From: Streptomyces bacillaris
GTDB lineage: Bacteria; Actinomycetota; Actinomycetes; Streptomycetales; Streptomycetaceae
Assembly (NCBI RefSeq): GCF_003268675.1
Contig: NZ_CP029378.1
Span: 868,001-932,000, forward strand
Direction: 5' to 3'
Length of the DNA stretch: 64,000 nt
In this document: piece by piece, positions 17,402-25,967 of the stretch
Layout of the letters: each line of letters starts with the position of its first letter
Position numbering within the stretch: position 1 is the stretch's first letter
Translations under genes and position numbers: made by a program
Notes under the pieces: model-generated
The model's database searches: none
What the model saw: only the letters and a program-made list of their open reading frames with translations
Told to the model about the DNA's origin: nothing

Positions 17402-17728
17402 GACGAATCCCCTCGGCGGATGGGGTCTCCCCCGCACCCCGGCTGGTGCCGGGCGGGCGGGGAGGGGCCGGTGAGCGGGCGGGGCGCGCAGGGCAGGCGG
17501 TGCCGTGGAATCGGCGGCACTGCGAGCGGCTGCTGCTGACGGGGTACGTGACGCGTACCTGACCAGTGCGGTGGTGCGTACGGTGCTGGGTGCTGGGTGC
17601 GGGGTGCTGGGGGTGGCGCGGGGCGCCGGGGTGGTGCCTGGTGTGGTGCTGGGCGTGGAGTGCTCGGTGGGTCGGTGCCTGGTGTCATGCCGACGTGGGG
17701 CGCTCGGGTGGGGCGGTGCCTGGTGTGG
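17402..17728 (-). other. 327-bp repeat-rich gap between ROK gene and ABC operon
   Basis: No gene is seen. The stretch is skewed and repetitive: on the minus strand CACCAGGCACC recurs three times between about 17630 and 17725, with runs of CACCCAGCACC near 17585-17605. A perfect inverted repeat GGTACG-TGACG-CGTACC lies at 17543-17559 and could be an operator. No clear promoter hexamers were found, so the ABC operon may be read from the ROK promoter. Confidence 0.5.
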
Positions 17729-18919
17729 TCAGGCCGGGGAGAAGAGGTGGTCGCTGATGAGGCGGGCCGCGCCGATCACTCCGGCGGTGGGGCCCAACTC
17801 ACCCAGCACGATGGGGAGGTTGCCGGTGGCCAGGGGCAGGGACTGCCGGTAGACCTGGGTGCGGACACTGGCGAGGAGGTTGTGACCGAGGCCGGTGACC
17901 CCGCCGCCGATCACCACCAGACCGGGATTGAAGAAGCTGACCAGGCTCGCGATGACCTGGCCGAGCCGGTTGCCGCCTTCGCGGATCAGGTCGAGCGCCG
18001 CCGCGTCCCCGGCCGCCGCGGCGGCGGCCACATCGGCGGCGGTGAGGCGGCCTGCCGCCTCCAGCCGGGCGGCCAGCTCGGGCGAGCGGCCCTCACGGGC
18101 GGCGTCCTCCGCGTCGCGGGCCAGGGCGGCACCGCTGAAGTGGGCTTCCAGGCAGCCCTTGTTTCCGCAGGCGCAGGGACGGCCGTCCGGGTCCACCTGG
18201 ATGTGCCCGATGTCCCCGGCGCTGCCCGTCGTCCCCCGGTAGACCTCACCGCCGACGACGATCCCGCAGCCGATCCCCGTACCGATCTTGACGCAGAGGA
18301 AGTCGCCCACGGAACGGGCGACGCCCGCGTGCTGCTCCCCCATCGCCATGAGGTTCACGTCGTTGTCGACCATGACCGGGCAGCCCAGATCCTGGCTGAG
18401 CGCCTCACGGACCGGGAACCCGTCCCAGCCGGGCATGATCGGCGGTGCGACCGGCACGCCCTCGGGGAAGCGGACGGGGCCGGGGACCCCGATGCCCGCG
18501 CCGTCGAACCCCTCGGCGAGGCCGGAGGCGCGGAGCTTGGCCGCCATCGCCAGGACCTGCTCGAAGACGGCGACGGGCCCCTCGCGTACGTCCATCGGCT
18601 GGTTGAGATGCCCCAGGACCTCCAACTCCGCGTTGGTGACGGCGACATCGATGGAGGTGGCCCCGATGTCGACCCCGAGGAACCGCAGCTCGGGGGCGAG
18701 CCGGATGTTGTGCGAGCGGCGCCCGCCACGGGATGCGGCGAGTCCGTCGGCCACCACGAGACCGGTCTCCAGCAGCCGGTCCACCTCGACGGCGAGCTTG
18801 GAGCGCGAGAGGTCGACCTGATCGCCCAGCTGGGCACGGGAGTTGGGGCCCCCGTCGCGCAGCAGTCGGAGCAGCCGCGCCTGATGCGCGTTCGCGGGTC
18901 GTGCCGTCATGCGTCTCAC
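17729..18919 (-). CDS. ROK-family transcriptional repressor
   Basis: 396 residues from the GTG at 18919, which has GGGAGG 6 nt upstream; an ATG at 18910 is a weaker alternative. An N-terminal winged helix-turn-helix (NAHQARLLRLLRDGGPNSRAQLG...SRSKLAVEVDRLL) precedes a sugar-kinase-like ROK domain with FLGVDIGATSIDVAV (phosphate 1) and the zinc-binding cluster GHIQVDPDGRPCACGNKGCLE (C-x-C-x4-C). It is followed by the sugar importer operon on the same strand. A long inverted repeat overlaps its own -35, suggesting autoregulation. Such proteins usually repress sugar uptake genes until the sugar binds. Confidence 0.93.
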   Translation of the reverse strand: MRRMTARPANAHQARLLRLLRDGGPNSRAQLGDQVDLSRSKLAVEVDRLLETGLVVADGLAASRGGRRSHNIRLAPELRFLGVDIGATSIDVAVTNAELEVLGHLNQPMDVREGPVAVFEQVLAMAAKLRASGLAEGFDGAGIGVPGPVRFPEGVPVAPPIMPGWDGFPVREALSQDLGCPVMVDNDVNLMAMGEQHAGVARSVGDFLCVKIGTGIGCGIVVGGEVYRGTTGSAGDIGHIQVDPDGRPCACGNKGCLEAHFSGAALARDAEDAAREGRSPELAARLEAAGRLTAADVAAAAAAGDAAALDLIREGGNRLGQVIASLVSFFNPGLVVIGGGVTGLGHNLLASVRTQVYRQSLPLATGNLPIVLGELGPTAGVIGAARLISDHLFSPA

Positions 18920-18966
18920 GCGTCCCTCCCCGCCACATCCGGCCAGTCCGTCGGGCTTTCGAGGGG

Positions 18967-19043
18967 AACGTAGCAGCGCTTTCCCGGAGTGGGAAGAAGT
19001 TGCGCAGGAATCCGCCCCAACTTTCTCCACACTCAGGACAAAG
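18967..19043 (-). promoter_or_regulatory. Autoregulatory promoter/operator of the ROK gene
   Basis: Minus-strand hexamers TTCCCA (18990-18995) and TACGTT (18967-18972), 17 nt apart, form a candidate promoter. GAAGAAGTTG (18993-19002) and CAACTTTCTC (19018-19027) form an inverted repeat with a 15-bp spacer that overlaps the -35. TCAGGACAAAG (19033-19043) follows. Its AACTT and TCAGGACAAAG parts sit at exactly the same distances from the -10 as in the ThuA gene promoter. Confidence 0.68.
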
Positions 19044-19083
19044 CTGGGGCGGGGGGCGGCCGGGGACACGCGAGGCGGAACGC

Positions 19084-19176
19084 TCAGGGACGGGGAGAGC
19101 GCTCAGGGATGCGCGCCGGGAGGGGTCAGGGACATGCGTCGGGAGCAATCAGGGGCAGGCGCCGGAGCGCTCAGGG
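19084..19176. repeat. Imperfect ~23-bp direct repeats
   Basis: TCAGGG recurs at 19084, 19103, 19126, 19149 and 19171 (spacings 19, 23, 23, 22) within similar contexts such as CGGGAGGGGTCAGGGACATG. The array fills the space between the ROK promoter and the KAS III stop codon, and its last unit includes that stop. Confidence 0.6.
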
Positions 19177-20142
19177 GCAGCGGATGACCTGTCCGGCGTA
19201 CGAGAGGTTCCCGCCGAAGCCGAAGAGCAGCACCGGCGCCCCGGCGGCGACCTCGCCACGCTCGACGAGCTTGGAGAGCGCCATCGGGATGGAGGCGGCG
19301 GAGGTGTTGCCGGAGTCGACCACGTCCCGCGCGACGACCGCGTTGACCGCGCCGATCTTCCGGGCCACCGGCTCGATGATCCGCAGGTTGGCCTGGTGCA
19401 GGACGACGGCGGCCAGCTCCTCCGGGGCCACCCCCGCCTTCTCGCAGACCTGGCGGGCGATGGGGGGCAGCTGGGTGGTGGCCCAGCGGTAGACGGACTG
19501 GCCCTCCTGCGCGAAGCGCGGCGGCGTCCCCTCGATCCGTACGGCGTTGCCCATCTCCGGCACCGACCCCCACAGCACCGGCCCGATCCCGGGGCCGCCG
19601 GGCGTGTCGGGGGCGGACGGGTCGGCGGTGACGACGGCGGCGCCCGCGCCGTCACCGAGCAGGACGCAGGTGGAGCGGTCGGTCCAGTCCGCGATGTCGC
19701 CCATCTTGTCGGCACCGATGACCAGTGCGCGGGTCGCCGCCCCGGCCCGGATCGTGTGGTCGGCCATGGCCAGGGCATGGGTGAAACCCGAACAGACGAC
19801 GTTGATGTCCAGCACGGCCGGTGACCCCATGGAGAGCCGGGCCGCGACCCGGGCCGCCATGCTCGGCGAGCGGTCGATCGCGGTGGAGGTGGCCACCAGG
19901 ACCAGATCGATGTCGGAGGGCTGGAGACCTGCCGAGGCCAGCGCCTTGGCACCGGCGTGCGCGGCCAGTTCGTCGACCGGCTCGTCGGGGCCGCCCACGT
20001 GCCGGGTCTTGATCCCGACCCGGCTCGTGATCCACTCGTCGCTCGTGTCGACCATGGCCGCCAGGTCGTCGTTGGTGAGCACCTTGGCGGGCTGGTAGTG
20101 GCCGAGCGCCACGACACGTGAGCCGGTCATACGGGTTCCCAT
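19171..20142 (-). CDS. Beta-ketoacyl-ACP synthase III (FabH-like)
   Basis: 323 residues; start at ATG 20142, or at ATG 20130 which has GGGA 6 nt upstream. The KAS III triad is intact: the nucleophilic Cys in [12 protein letters not shown], the His in [15 protein letters not shown] and the Asn in [16 protein letters not shown]. The C-terminal [12 protein letters not shown] is the family glycine-rich loop. It condenses an acyl-CoA starter with malonyl-ACP. It stands alone rather than in a fab operon, next to fdhD, so it is probably an accessory KAS III for a special starter unit or acyl transfer. Confidence 0.92.
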   Translation of the reverse strand: MGTRMTGSRVVALGHYQPAKVLTNDDLAAMVDTSDEWITSRVGIKTRHVGGPDEPVDELAAHAGAKALASAGLQPSDIDLVLVATSTAIDRSPSMAARVAARLSMGSPAVLDINVVCSGFTHALAMADHTIRAGAATRALVIGADKMGDIADWTDRSTCVLLGDGAGAAVVTADPSAPDTPGGPGIGPVLWGSVPEMGNAVRIEGTPPRFAQEGQSVYRWATTQLPPIARQVCEKAGVAPEELAAVVLHQANLRIIEPVARKIGAVNAVVARDVVDSGNTSAASIPMALSKLVERGEVAAGAPVLLFGFGGNLSYAGQVIRCP

Positions 20143-20454
20143 CGTTGCGTAGGGCAGGAATCACCCAGTCTTGGTGGCTACCGCCCGGTACGGGGGCACG
20201 TGATCCCACAGGAATCCGGCCCGCGTGTTGGAGCATTGACAACAGTCCCGCGCCCGTGCTGGGAGACTTTCCCCTGTTACGGGAGGGGCGCGCCCCGGCC
20301 ACGGGAAGGTTCGCGTTCCGGCCACGGCGGGATCCCGCCCCCGTCCTGCGACAGGGTGGTGCGTGTGCAGGACAATGGCGGGGCCGGGCTCGCCTCCACC
20401 CACGGCGGGAGCCCCGCGCACCGCATGGTCACCGACAGAATCGGGTTCAGCCTC
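20143..20454. other. Divergent intergenic region between KAS III and fdhD
   Basis: About 310 bp. A TTGACA at 20236-20241 on the plus strand is the clearest promoter-like element, but no good -10 follows at 16-18 nt. Alternative fdhD starts (ATG 20425) lie inside the 3' part. No gene is supported. Confidence 0.4.
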
Positions 20455-21303
20455 ATGGGACGGGTCACCGAGCGCCGCCGCACCCTCCGCATCCGGGACG
20501 GTGCCGTCTCCTCCCGCGCCGACACGCTCGTGGCGGAGGAGCCCCTGGAGATCCGGCTGAACGGGAAGCCGCTGGCCATCACCATGCGCACCCCCGGCGA
20601 CGACTTCGCGCTGGCCGCCGGGTTCCTGGTCAGCGAGGGCGTGATCGCCCACGGGGACGAGTTGCAGTCGATCGTCTACTGCGCCGGGGCGACCGCCGAC
20701 GGGGTGAACACCTACAACGTGGTGGACGTGAAGCTCGCCCCCGGTGTCGTCGTGCCCGACATCACGCTGGAGCGGAACGTCTACACCACCTCCTCGTGCG
20801 GCCTCTGCGGCAAGGCCAGCCTGGACGCGGTCCGGACGAGCACCCGCCACCCGGTCGCCGACGCTCCCCCGGTCCGCCTCACCCCCGAACTGCTCGCCGC
20901 CCTCCCGGACCGGCTGCGGGCCGCGCAGAAGGTGTTCGACCGGACCGGGGGACTGCACGCGGCGGCCCTCTTCTCCGAGGCGGGCGAGCTGCTCGACGTA
21001 CGGGAGGACGTGGGGCGGCACAACGCGGTCGACAAGCTGGTGGGCCGGGCGCTGACGGACGGCCGGCTGCCGCTGTCGCGGGCGGTGCTGCTGGTCTCGG
21101 GGCGGGCCTCGTTCGAGCTGGCCCAGAAGGCGGTGATGGCCGGGATCCCGGTGCTCGCGGCGGTCTCGGCGCCCTCCTCGCTGGCGGTGGACCTGGCGGC
21201 GGAGAGCGGGCTGACGCTGGTGGGGTTCCTGCGGGGCGGGTCGATGAACGTGTACGCGGGCGAGCACCGGATCGCGCTGGAGGCGGAGGTCGGGCGGGGC
21301 TGA
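20455..21303 (+). CDS. fdhD: Formate dehydrogenase accessory sulfurtransferase FdhD
   Basis: 282 residues from ATG 20455 (MGRVTERRR), chosen because the family starts here; an in-frame ATG at 20425 would add 10 residues. The catalytic C-x2-C loop is present in [49 protein letters not shown] and [14 protein letters not shown] are family signatures. FdhD passes sulfur from a cysteine desulfurase to the molybdenum cofactor so that formate dehydrogenase becomes active. No formate dehydrogenase gene lies in the window, so its partner is encoded elsewhere. It converges on the small helix-hairpin-helix gene. Confidence 0.95.
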   Translation: MGRVTERRRTLRIRDGAVSSRADTLVAEEPLEIRLNGKPLAITMRTPGDDFALAAGFLVSEGVIAHGDELQSIVYCAGATADGVNTYNVVDVKLAPGVVVPDITLERNVYTTSSCGLCGKASLDAVRTSTRHPVADAPPVRLTPELLAALPDRLRAAQKVFDRTGGLHAAALFSEAGELLDVREDVGRHNAVDKLVGRALTDGRLPLSRAVLLVSGRASFELAQKAVMAGIPVLAAVSAPSSLAVDLAAESGLTLVGFLRGGSMNVYAGEHRIALEAEVGRG

Positions 21304-21309
21304 GGGGCC

Positions 21310-21343
21310 GCGCCCGGGGCGGAATCCGCCGACGGTCGGGCGC
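21310..21343. terminator. Bidirectional hairpin between fdhD and the small helix-hairpin-helix gene
   Basis: GCGCCCG (21310-21316) pairs with CGGGCGC (21337-21343), and GGCGGAATCCGCC (21318-21330) makes an inner hairpin. It lies between convergent stops at 21303 and 21351. Confidence 0.5.
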
Positions 21344-21350
21344 ACCGGGC

Positions 21351-21566
21351 TCACTCCCCCGCGAACGACCGCCCTTCGGCCGCCAGCGCCTCGCGGAGCA
21401 CCCCGATCGCCTTCGGGCCGACCCCGTGCAGTGCCAACACCTCCGCCGCCGTCACCTCGGTGAGCTGCGCGAGCCGGGTGTAACCCGCGTGCCGCAGAGC
21501 GCTGCGGGCCGGGTTGCCCGCGCCGTGCGGGAAGTCGTCCTCGGGTCCGGCGGGCGGGTCGGCCAT
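21351..21566 (-). CDS. Small helix-hairpin-helix protein, RNA polymerase alpha C-terminal domain-like
   Basis: 71 residues. NPARSALRHAGYTRLAQLTEVTAAEVLALHGVGPKAIGVLREAL closely follows the fold of the RNA polymerase alpha C-terminal domain and related helix-hairpin-helix modules, with the G-V-G-P hairpin. It could bind DNA non-specifically. GGAGGACCACC precedes the ATG. Small stand-alone proteins of this kind are common in Streptomyces but have no established function. It is transcribed behind the SBF transporter, 31 bp from that gene's stop in the same direction order reversed (it lies downstream of no other gene), so it probably has its own promoter. Confidence 0.82.
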   Translation of the reverse strand: MADPPAGPEDDFPHGAGNPARSALRHAGYTRLAQLTEVTAAEVLALHGVGPKAIGVLREALAAEGRSFAGE

Positions 21567-21597
21567 GGTGGTCCTCCGTGTCGGCGGCGGTCAGCGG

Positions 21598-22671
21598 CTA
21601 TGACGTCACCGTAGCCGCCGGGTCCGACACCGGCCCGGCACCGCTCTCGCCCTCCCCACGCTTACCGTCGCTCTCCTCGCGGTCACGCACCGGCTCCGGG
21701 TCGCGCGCACGGCGTTTGGCGATGACCGCGCAGACCATCAGCTGCATCTGGTGGAAGAGCATCAGCGGCAGGACGGCGAGGCTCGCGTGCGCCCCGAAGA
21801 GCACGCTCGCCATCGGCAGCCCCGCCGCCAGGCTCTTCTTCGACCCGGCGAACTGGATGGCGATCCGGTCCTCCCGGCCGAAGCCGAGCCGCCGCGCCCC
21901 GTACCAGGTCAGGGCGAGCATCACGGCCAGCAGGACCGCCTCGGCCGCGAGCAGGGCGCCGAGCCGGGCGGGGGTGATCCGGCTCCAGATGCCGGCGGCC
22001 ATGCCCTCGCTGAACGCGGTGTAGACGACCAGCAGGATCGAGCCGCGGTCCACCAGCCCCAGCACCTTCTTGTGCCGGGTGAGGGAACCTCCGACCCAGC
22101 GGCGCAGGAACTGCCCCGCGAGGAACGGCACGAGCAGCTGGACCAGGATCTTCAGCAGCGAGTCGGCCGAGAACCCGCCGCCCGTGGAGCCGAGCAGGAG
22201 CGCGGCGAGCAGCGGGGTGAGAAAGATCCCGGTGAGGCTGGAGAAGGACCCGGCGCAGATCGCGGCGGGCACATTGCCCCGGGCGATCGAGGTGAAGGCG
22301 ATCGAGGACTGGATCGTCGACGGTACGAGACAGAGGAAGAGGAAGCCCGCCTGGAGTTCGGGCGTCAGCACGTACGGCACCAGTCCCTTGCTGGCCAGGC
22401 CCAGCACCGGGAAGACCAGGAACGTGCAGGCCAGGACGGCGAGGTGGAGCCGCCAGTGCTTCAGCCCGTCGAGCGCCTCGGCCGTGGAGAGCCTGGCCCC
22501 GTAGAGAAAGAAGAGCAGGGCGACCGCCCCGGTGGAGGCCCCGCCCGCCACCTCGGCCGCGGTGCCGCGCGCGGGCAGCAGGGCGGCGAGGACGACCGTG
22601 CCGACGAGCGCCAGGATGTACGCGTCGACCGGCAGCCAGGACGGCAGGGTGAGGGCGCGGCGGCGGGTCAT
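21598..22671 (-). CDS. SBF-family (bile acid:sodium symporter-like) transporter
   Basis: 357 residues with about ten hydrophobic helices. SWLPVDAYILALVGTVVLAAL opens the first helix; FLCLVPSTIQSSIAFTSIARGN and IQFAGSKKSLAAGLPMASVLFG are the two crossed-helix core segments that define the SBF/YfeH-like subfamily (putative sodium-dependent anion importers). The last 30 residues form a charged cytoplasmic tail (RDREESDGKRGEGESG). It is divergent from a LysR gene, a common pairing in actinobacteria that suggests LysR control. The substrate is unknown; members transport organic anions. Confidence 0.92.
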   Translation of the reverse strand: MTRRRALTLPSWLPVDAYILALVGTVVLAALLPARGTAAEVAGGASTGAVALLFFLYGARLSTAEALDGLKHWRLHLAVLACTFLVFPVLGLASKGLVPYVLTPELQAGFLFLCLVPSTIQSSIAFTSIARGNVPAAICAGSFSSLTGIFLTPLLAALLLGSTGGGFSADSLLKILVQLLVPFLAGQFLRRWVGGSLTRHKKVLGLVDRGSILLVVYTAFSEGMAAGIWSRITPARLGALLAAEAVLLAVMLALTWYGARRLGFGREDRIAIQFAGSKKSLAAGLPMASVLFGAHASLAVLPLMLFHQMQLMVCAVIAKRRARDPEPVRDREESDGKRGEGESGAGPVSDPAATVTS

Positions 22672-22923
22672 GGGCTCCTGCGGCTTCTTTGCGGTGTCTG
22701 CGGGTATCTGCGGGTGATCAACGACTGGGACTTCTCGGGGGCGTCAGCGACCGGTGGCTCCGTCGGCCGCCCTGGCTCGGCCGACCGCTGGGCTCGGCCA
22801 GCCGCGGTAGCTCGTCGGCCGCTGGGGCTTCTCGAGTCCGGCGGCGACTTCGGACCACCTGTCGCGCCCACCATCCTGCCCCGCTCCCGGCGATCGGGAA
22901 TCCCTCATACCGCTCTGACTGTC

Positions 22924-22962
22924 ATCACGTAACGCGATAAACGGCGACGGCGCCGCTAGCGT
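22924..22962 (+). promoter_or_regulatory. LysR box and leaderless promoter of the divergent LysR gene
   Basis: ATCACGTAACGCGAT (22924-22938) is a 15-bp interrupted palindrome matching its complement at 13 positions and fits a T-N11-A LysR box. TAGCGT (22957-22962) lies 6 nt before the GTG at 22969, so the transcript probably starts at the initiation codon. The site lies between the divergent LysR and SBF genes. Confidence 0.6.
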
Positions 22963-22968
22963 GGGCCC

Positions 22969-23855
22969 GTGGACACCTCGTACGACCCCGCCCAGCTCCG
23001 TACCTTCCTCGCCGTCGCCCAGACCCTGAGCTTCACCCAGGCCGCCCGCCGACTCGCGATCCGGCAGTCCACGGTCAGCCAGCATGTGCGGCGGCTGGAG
23101 GAGGCGGCCGGGCGGCAGCTGTTCGCCCGGGACACCCACCGGGTCGACCTGACCGAGGACGGCGAGGCCATGCTCGGCTTCGCGCGGACGATCCTGCGGG
23201 CGCACGAGCGCGCCGCGGCCTTCTTCGCGGGCACCCGGCTGCGCGGCCGACTCCGCTTCGGGGCCTCCGAGGACTTCGTGCTGACCCGGCTGCCGGAGAT
23301 CCTGGAGTCCTTCCGGCGCGACCACCCGGAAGTCGAACTGGAACTCACCGTGGAGCTGTCCGGAACCCTGCACCGGCAGCTGGAGGCGGGCCGGCTCGAC
23401 CTGGTGCTGGCCAAGCGGAGGACCGGGGACAGCCATGGCGAGCTGGTCTGGCAGGACGCGCTGGACTGGATCGGCGCCCCGCAGCTGCGGATCGACCCGG
23501 AACGCCCGGTACCGCTCATCGTCTTCCCGCCGCCCGGCATCACCCGGGCCCGGGCCCTGGAGGTGCTGGAGGAGCACGGGCGGTCCTGGCGGATCGCCTG
23601 TACGAGCACGAGCCTGAGCGCCCTGGTCGCGGCGGCGCGGGCAGGGCTCGGCGTGATGGTGCACTCGCGGGGCTGATCCCGCCGGGACTCGTACCGGTTC
23701 CGGCCAGGGCGGGGCTGCCGGAGCCGGGCGGCGTGGACTTCGTCCTGCTCCACGGGGACCGGCGGGGCGCGGCCCAGGAGGCGGCGGACGCGCTGGCCGG
23801 GGCGATCCTGGCGGGCGGTGACCGGCTGCACCGGGGGCTCGGCGGCCGGGAATGA
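22969..23855 (+). pseudogene. LysR-family regulator, disrupted by a single-base deletion
   Basis: The GTG start at 22969 opens a normal LysR protein: winged helix (LRTFLAVAQTLSFTQAARRL...STVSQHVRRLEE) and most of the effector domain. The frame ends early at a TGA at 23674, after GLGVMVHSRG. The expected continuation LIPPGLVPVPARAG...LLHGDRRGAAQEAADAL is present in the next frame up to a TGA at 23853-23855. Adding one G to the G4 run at 23669-23672 restores a 295-residue protein of standard length. Either this is a real frameshift removing about 60 C-terminal residues, or a sequencing error. It is divergent from the SBF transporter, its likely target. Confidence 0.8.
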
Positions 23856-23933
23856 TATCCGCAGGCAAGGACAGGCCGGGAGTGACATCCGGGGGCAAGG
23901 ACCGGCCGGGAGTGACGCCCAGGGGCACGGACG
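23844..23933. repeat. Three 30-bp tandem repeats
   Basis: Units begin at 23844, 23874 and 23904 with GGCCGGGAGTGACATCCGGG-like sequence, ending in GCAAGGAC; a partial fourth copy starts near 23941. The first unit overlaps the 3' end of the LysR reading frame. There are no spacers, so this is not a CRISPR array. Confidence 0.8.
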
Positions 23934-24143
23934 GAGTGCCGCCGGGAGTCGGATTCGGTGGAGATTTGGCCGCCAGCCGCTTACGCCGCCGTCAGAAGTG
24001 CGCCCGAGCCTTGCCCATCTGGCCGGATTTCGACGGTTGACCTCGGTGAATGCCACGTTTTACACGGGGTTCGGCCACTCCCGCCGGGCCCCCGCTTGGG
24101 GTAGCGTCGCGGCGCTGTGCGGAGCGCCCGGAGGAGCAGGTCA

Positions 24144-25967
24144 TTGCGTGCATTCACGGTCCCACCCCTGGCCGCCGCGCCTCTGGTAGGCGGTCTGGCC
24201 GATGCGGTCTTCGACCACGCGGAGGACGATCCGCAGCGGGTCGCGTTCGGTCGCAAGGACGCGGGCGGACAGTGGCGGGACGTGACGTCGGAGGCGTTCC
24301 GCGACGAGGTGCTGGCCCTGGCCAAGGGGCTGATCGCCCATGGGGTCCGGTTCGGTGACCGGGTCGCGCTCATGTCCCGTACCCGCTACGAGTGGACGCT
24401 CTTCGACTTCGCGCTCTGGTCGGTGGGCGCCCAGTCGGTGCCGGTATACCCGACCTCCTCCGCCGAGCAGGTCCTCTGGATGCTGCACGACGCCGAAGTG
24501 GTGGCGGTGATGGTCGAGCACGAGGACCACGCGATGACCGTGGGCTCGGTGATCGACCGGCTGCCGCGGCTGAAGCGGCTGTGGCAGCTCGACGCGGGTG
24601 CTGTGGACGAGCTGTTCGACGCGGGCGCGGCGGTCGACGACGAGGTGGTGCACCGGCACCGGCGGGCGGTGACGCCCGAGTCCGTGGCGACGGTGATCTA
24701 CACCTCGGGCACGACGGGCCGCCCCAAGGGGTGCGTGATCACGCACGCGGGCTTCATGTTCGAGAGCGACACGATGGCCGCCCGCTGGGAGCCGGTCTTC
24801 CACTCCCGGCCCGGCGACGAGGCCGCCACACTGCTCTTCCTCCCGCTGGCGCACGTCTTCGGCCGGATGGTGGAGGTCGCTGCGGTACGCGGACGGGTCC
24901 GGCTCGGCCACCAGCCGGAGCTGTCGGCGAACGCGCTGATGCCGGACCTGATGACGTTCCGGCCCACCTTCATCCTGGCGGTGCCGTACATCTTCGAGAA
25001 GGTCTTCAACGGTGCCCGGCGCAAGGCCGAGGCGGAGGGCAGGGCCGGGCCGTTCGACAAGGCCGTGGACATCGCGGTGAAGTACGCGGAGGCGCTGGAG
25101 CTGAAGGCGTTCGGCCTCGGTCCCGGGCCGTCGGCCGGGCTGCGGGTGCAGCACCAGTTCTTCGACAAGGTCGTCTACAAGAAGGTCCGCGACGCGATGG
25201 GCGGCCGGGTGCGGCACGCGATGTCGGGCGGCTCGGGCATGAACCGCCGGCTCGGCCTGTTCTTCGCGGGCGCCGGGGTGACCGTCTTCGAGGGGTACGG
25301 GCTGACCGAGTCGACCGCGGCCGCCACCGCCAACCCGCCCGAGCGCACCCGGTACGGCACGGTCGGGCAGCCCATCCCGGGCACGTCGGTGCACATCGCG
25401 GACGACGGCGAGGTGTGGCTGCACGGCCCGAACGTCTTCTCCGGCTATCTGAACAGTCCGGCGGCGACCCGGGCCACGCTCCAGGACGGCTGGCTGGCCA
25501 CCGGGGACCTGGGGTCGCTGGACGAGGACGGCTACCTCACGATCACCGGGCGGAAGAAGGAGATCCTGGTGACGTCGGGCGGCAAGAGCGTCTCCCCGGC
25601 CGGCCTGGAGGAGCGCGTACGGGCGCACCCCCTGGTCGCCCAGTGCATCGTCGTCGGCAACGACCGCCCGTACATCGCGGCCCTCGTCACCCTCGACCAG
25701 GAGGCCGTGGACCACTGGCTCGCCATGCAGGGCCGCCCCCCGCTCCCGCCCGCCGACCTGGTGCGCGACCCGGACCTGGAGATGGAGGTCCGCCGGGCGG
25801 TGGTGGCCGCCAACACGGCGGTGTCGCAGGCCGAGTCCATCCGTACGTTCCGGATCCTGGCCCATCCGTTCACCGAGGAGCTGGGGCTGCTGACCCCCTC
25901 GCTCAAGCTGAAGCGCAAAGCGATCGAGGCGGCGTACGCGGTCGAGGTCGACGCGCTCTACCACTGA
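24144..25967 (+). CDS. Long-chain fatty acyl-CoA ligase (AMP-forming)
   Basis: 607 residues from a TTG at 24144, chosen because GGAGG lies 9 nt upstream and the family begins with a RAFTVPPL-type sequence. Adenylation motifs are complete: IYTSGTTGRPKGCVITH (P-loop), the FLPLAHVFGRM linker, VFEGYGLTES, and WLATGDLGSLDEDGYLTITGRKKEI. It activates fatty acids to acyl-AMP and then acyl-CoA. A TAGCGT at 24102-24107 is a likely -10. It stands alone; the gap before it holds the 30-bp repeats. Chain-length preference cannot be read. Confidence 0.93.
   Translation: MRAFTVPPLAAAPLVGGLADAVFDHAEDDPQRVAFGRKDAGGQWRDVTSEAFRDEVLALAKGLIAHGVRFGDRVALMSRTRYEWTLFDFALWSVGAQSVPVYPTSSAEQVLWMLHDAEVVAVMVEHEDHAMTVGSVIDRLPRLKRLWQLDAGAVDELFDAGAAVDDEVVHRHRRAVTPESVATVIYTSGTTGRPKGCVITHAGFMFESDTMAARWEPVFHSRPGDEAATLLFLPLAHVFGRMVEVAAVRGRVRLGHQPELSANALMPDLMTFRPTFILAVPYIFEKVFNGARRKAEAEGRAGPFDKAVDIAVKYAEALELKAFGLGPGPSAGLRVQHQFFDKVVYKKVRDAMGGRVRHAMSGGSGMNRRLGLFFAGAGVTVFEGYGLTESTAAATANPPERTRYGTVGQPIPGTSVHIADDGEVWLHGPNVFSGYLNSPAATRATLQDGWLATGDLGSLDEDGYLTITGRKKEILVTSGGKSVSPAGLEERVRAHPLVAQCIVVGNDRPYIAALVTLDQEAVDHWLAMQGRPPLPPADLVRDPDLEMEVRRAVVAANTAVSQAESIRTFRILAHPFTEELGLLTPSLKLKRKAIEAAYAVEVDALYH

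Noticed and set aside
23844..23933. 30-bp repeats as a possible CRISPR array
   Set aside because: Units are directly adjacent without unique spacers and there are no cas genes.
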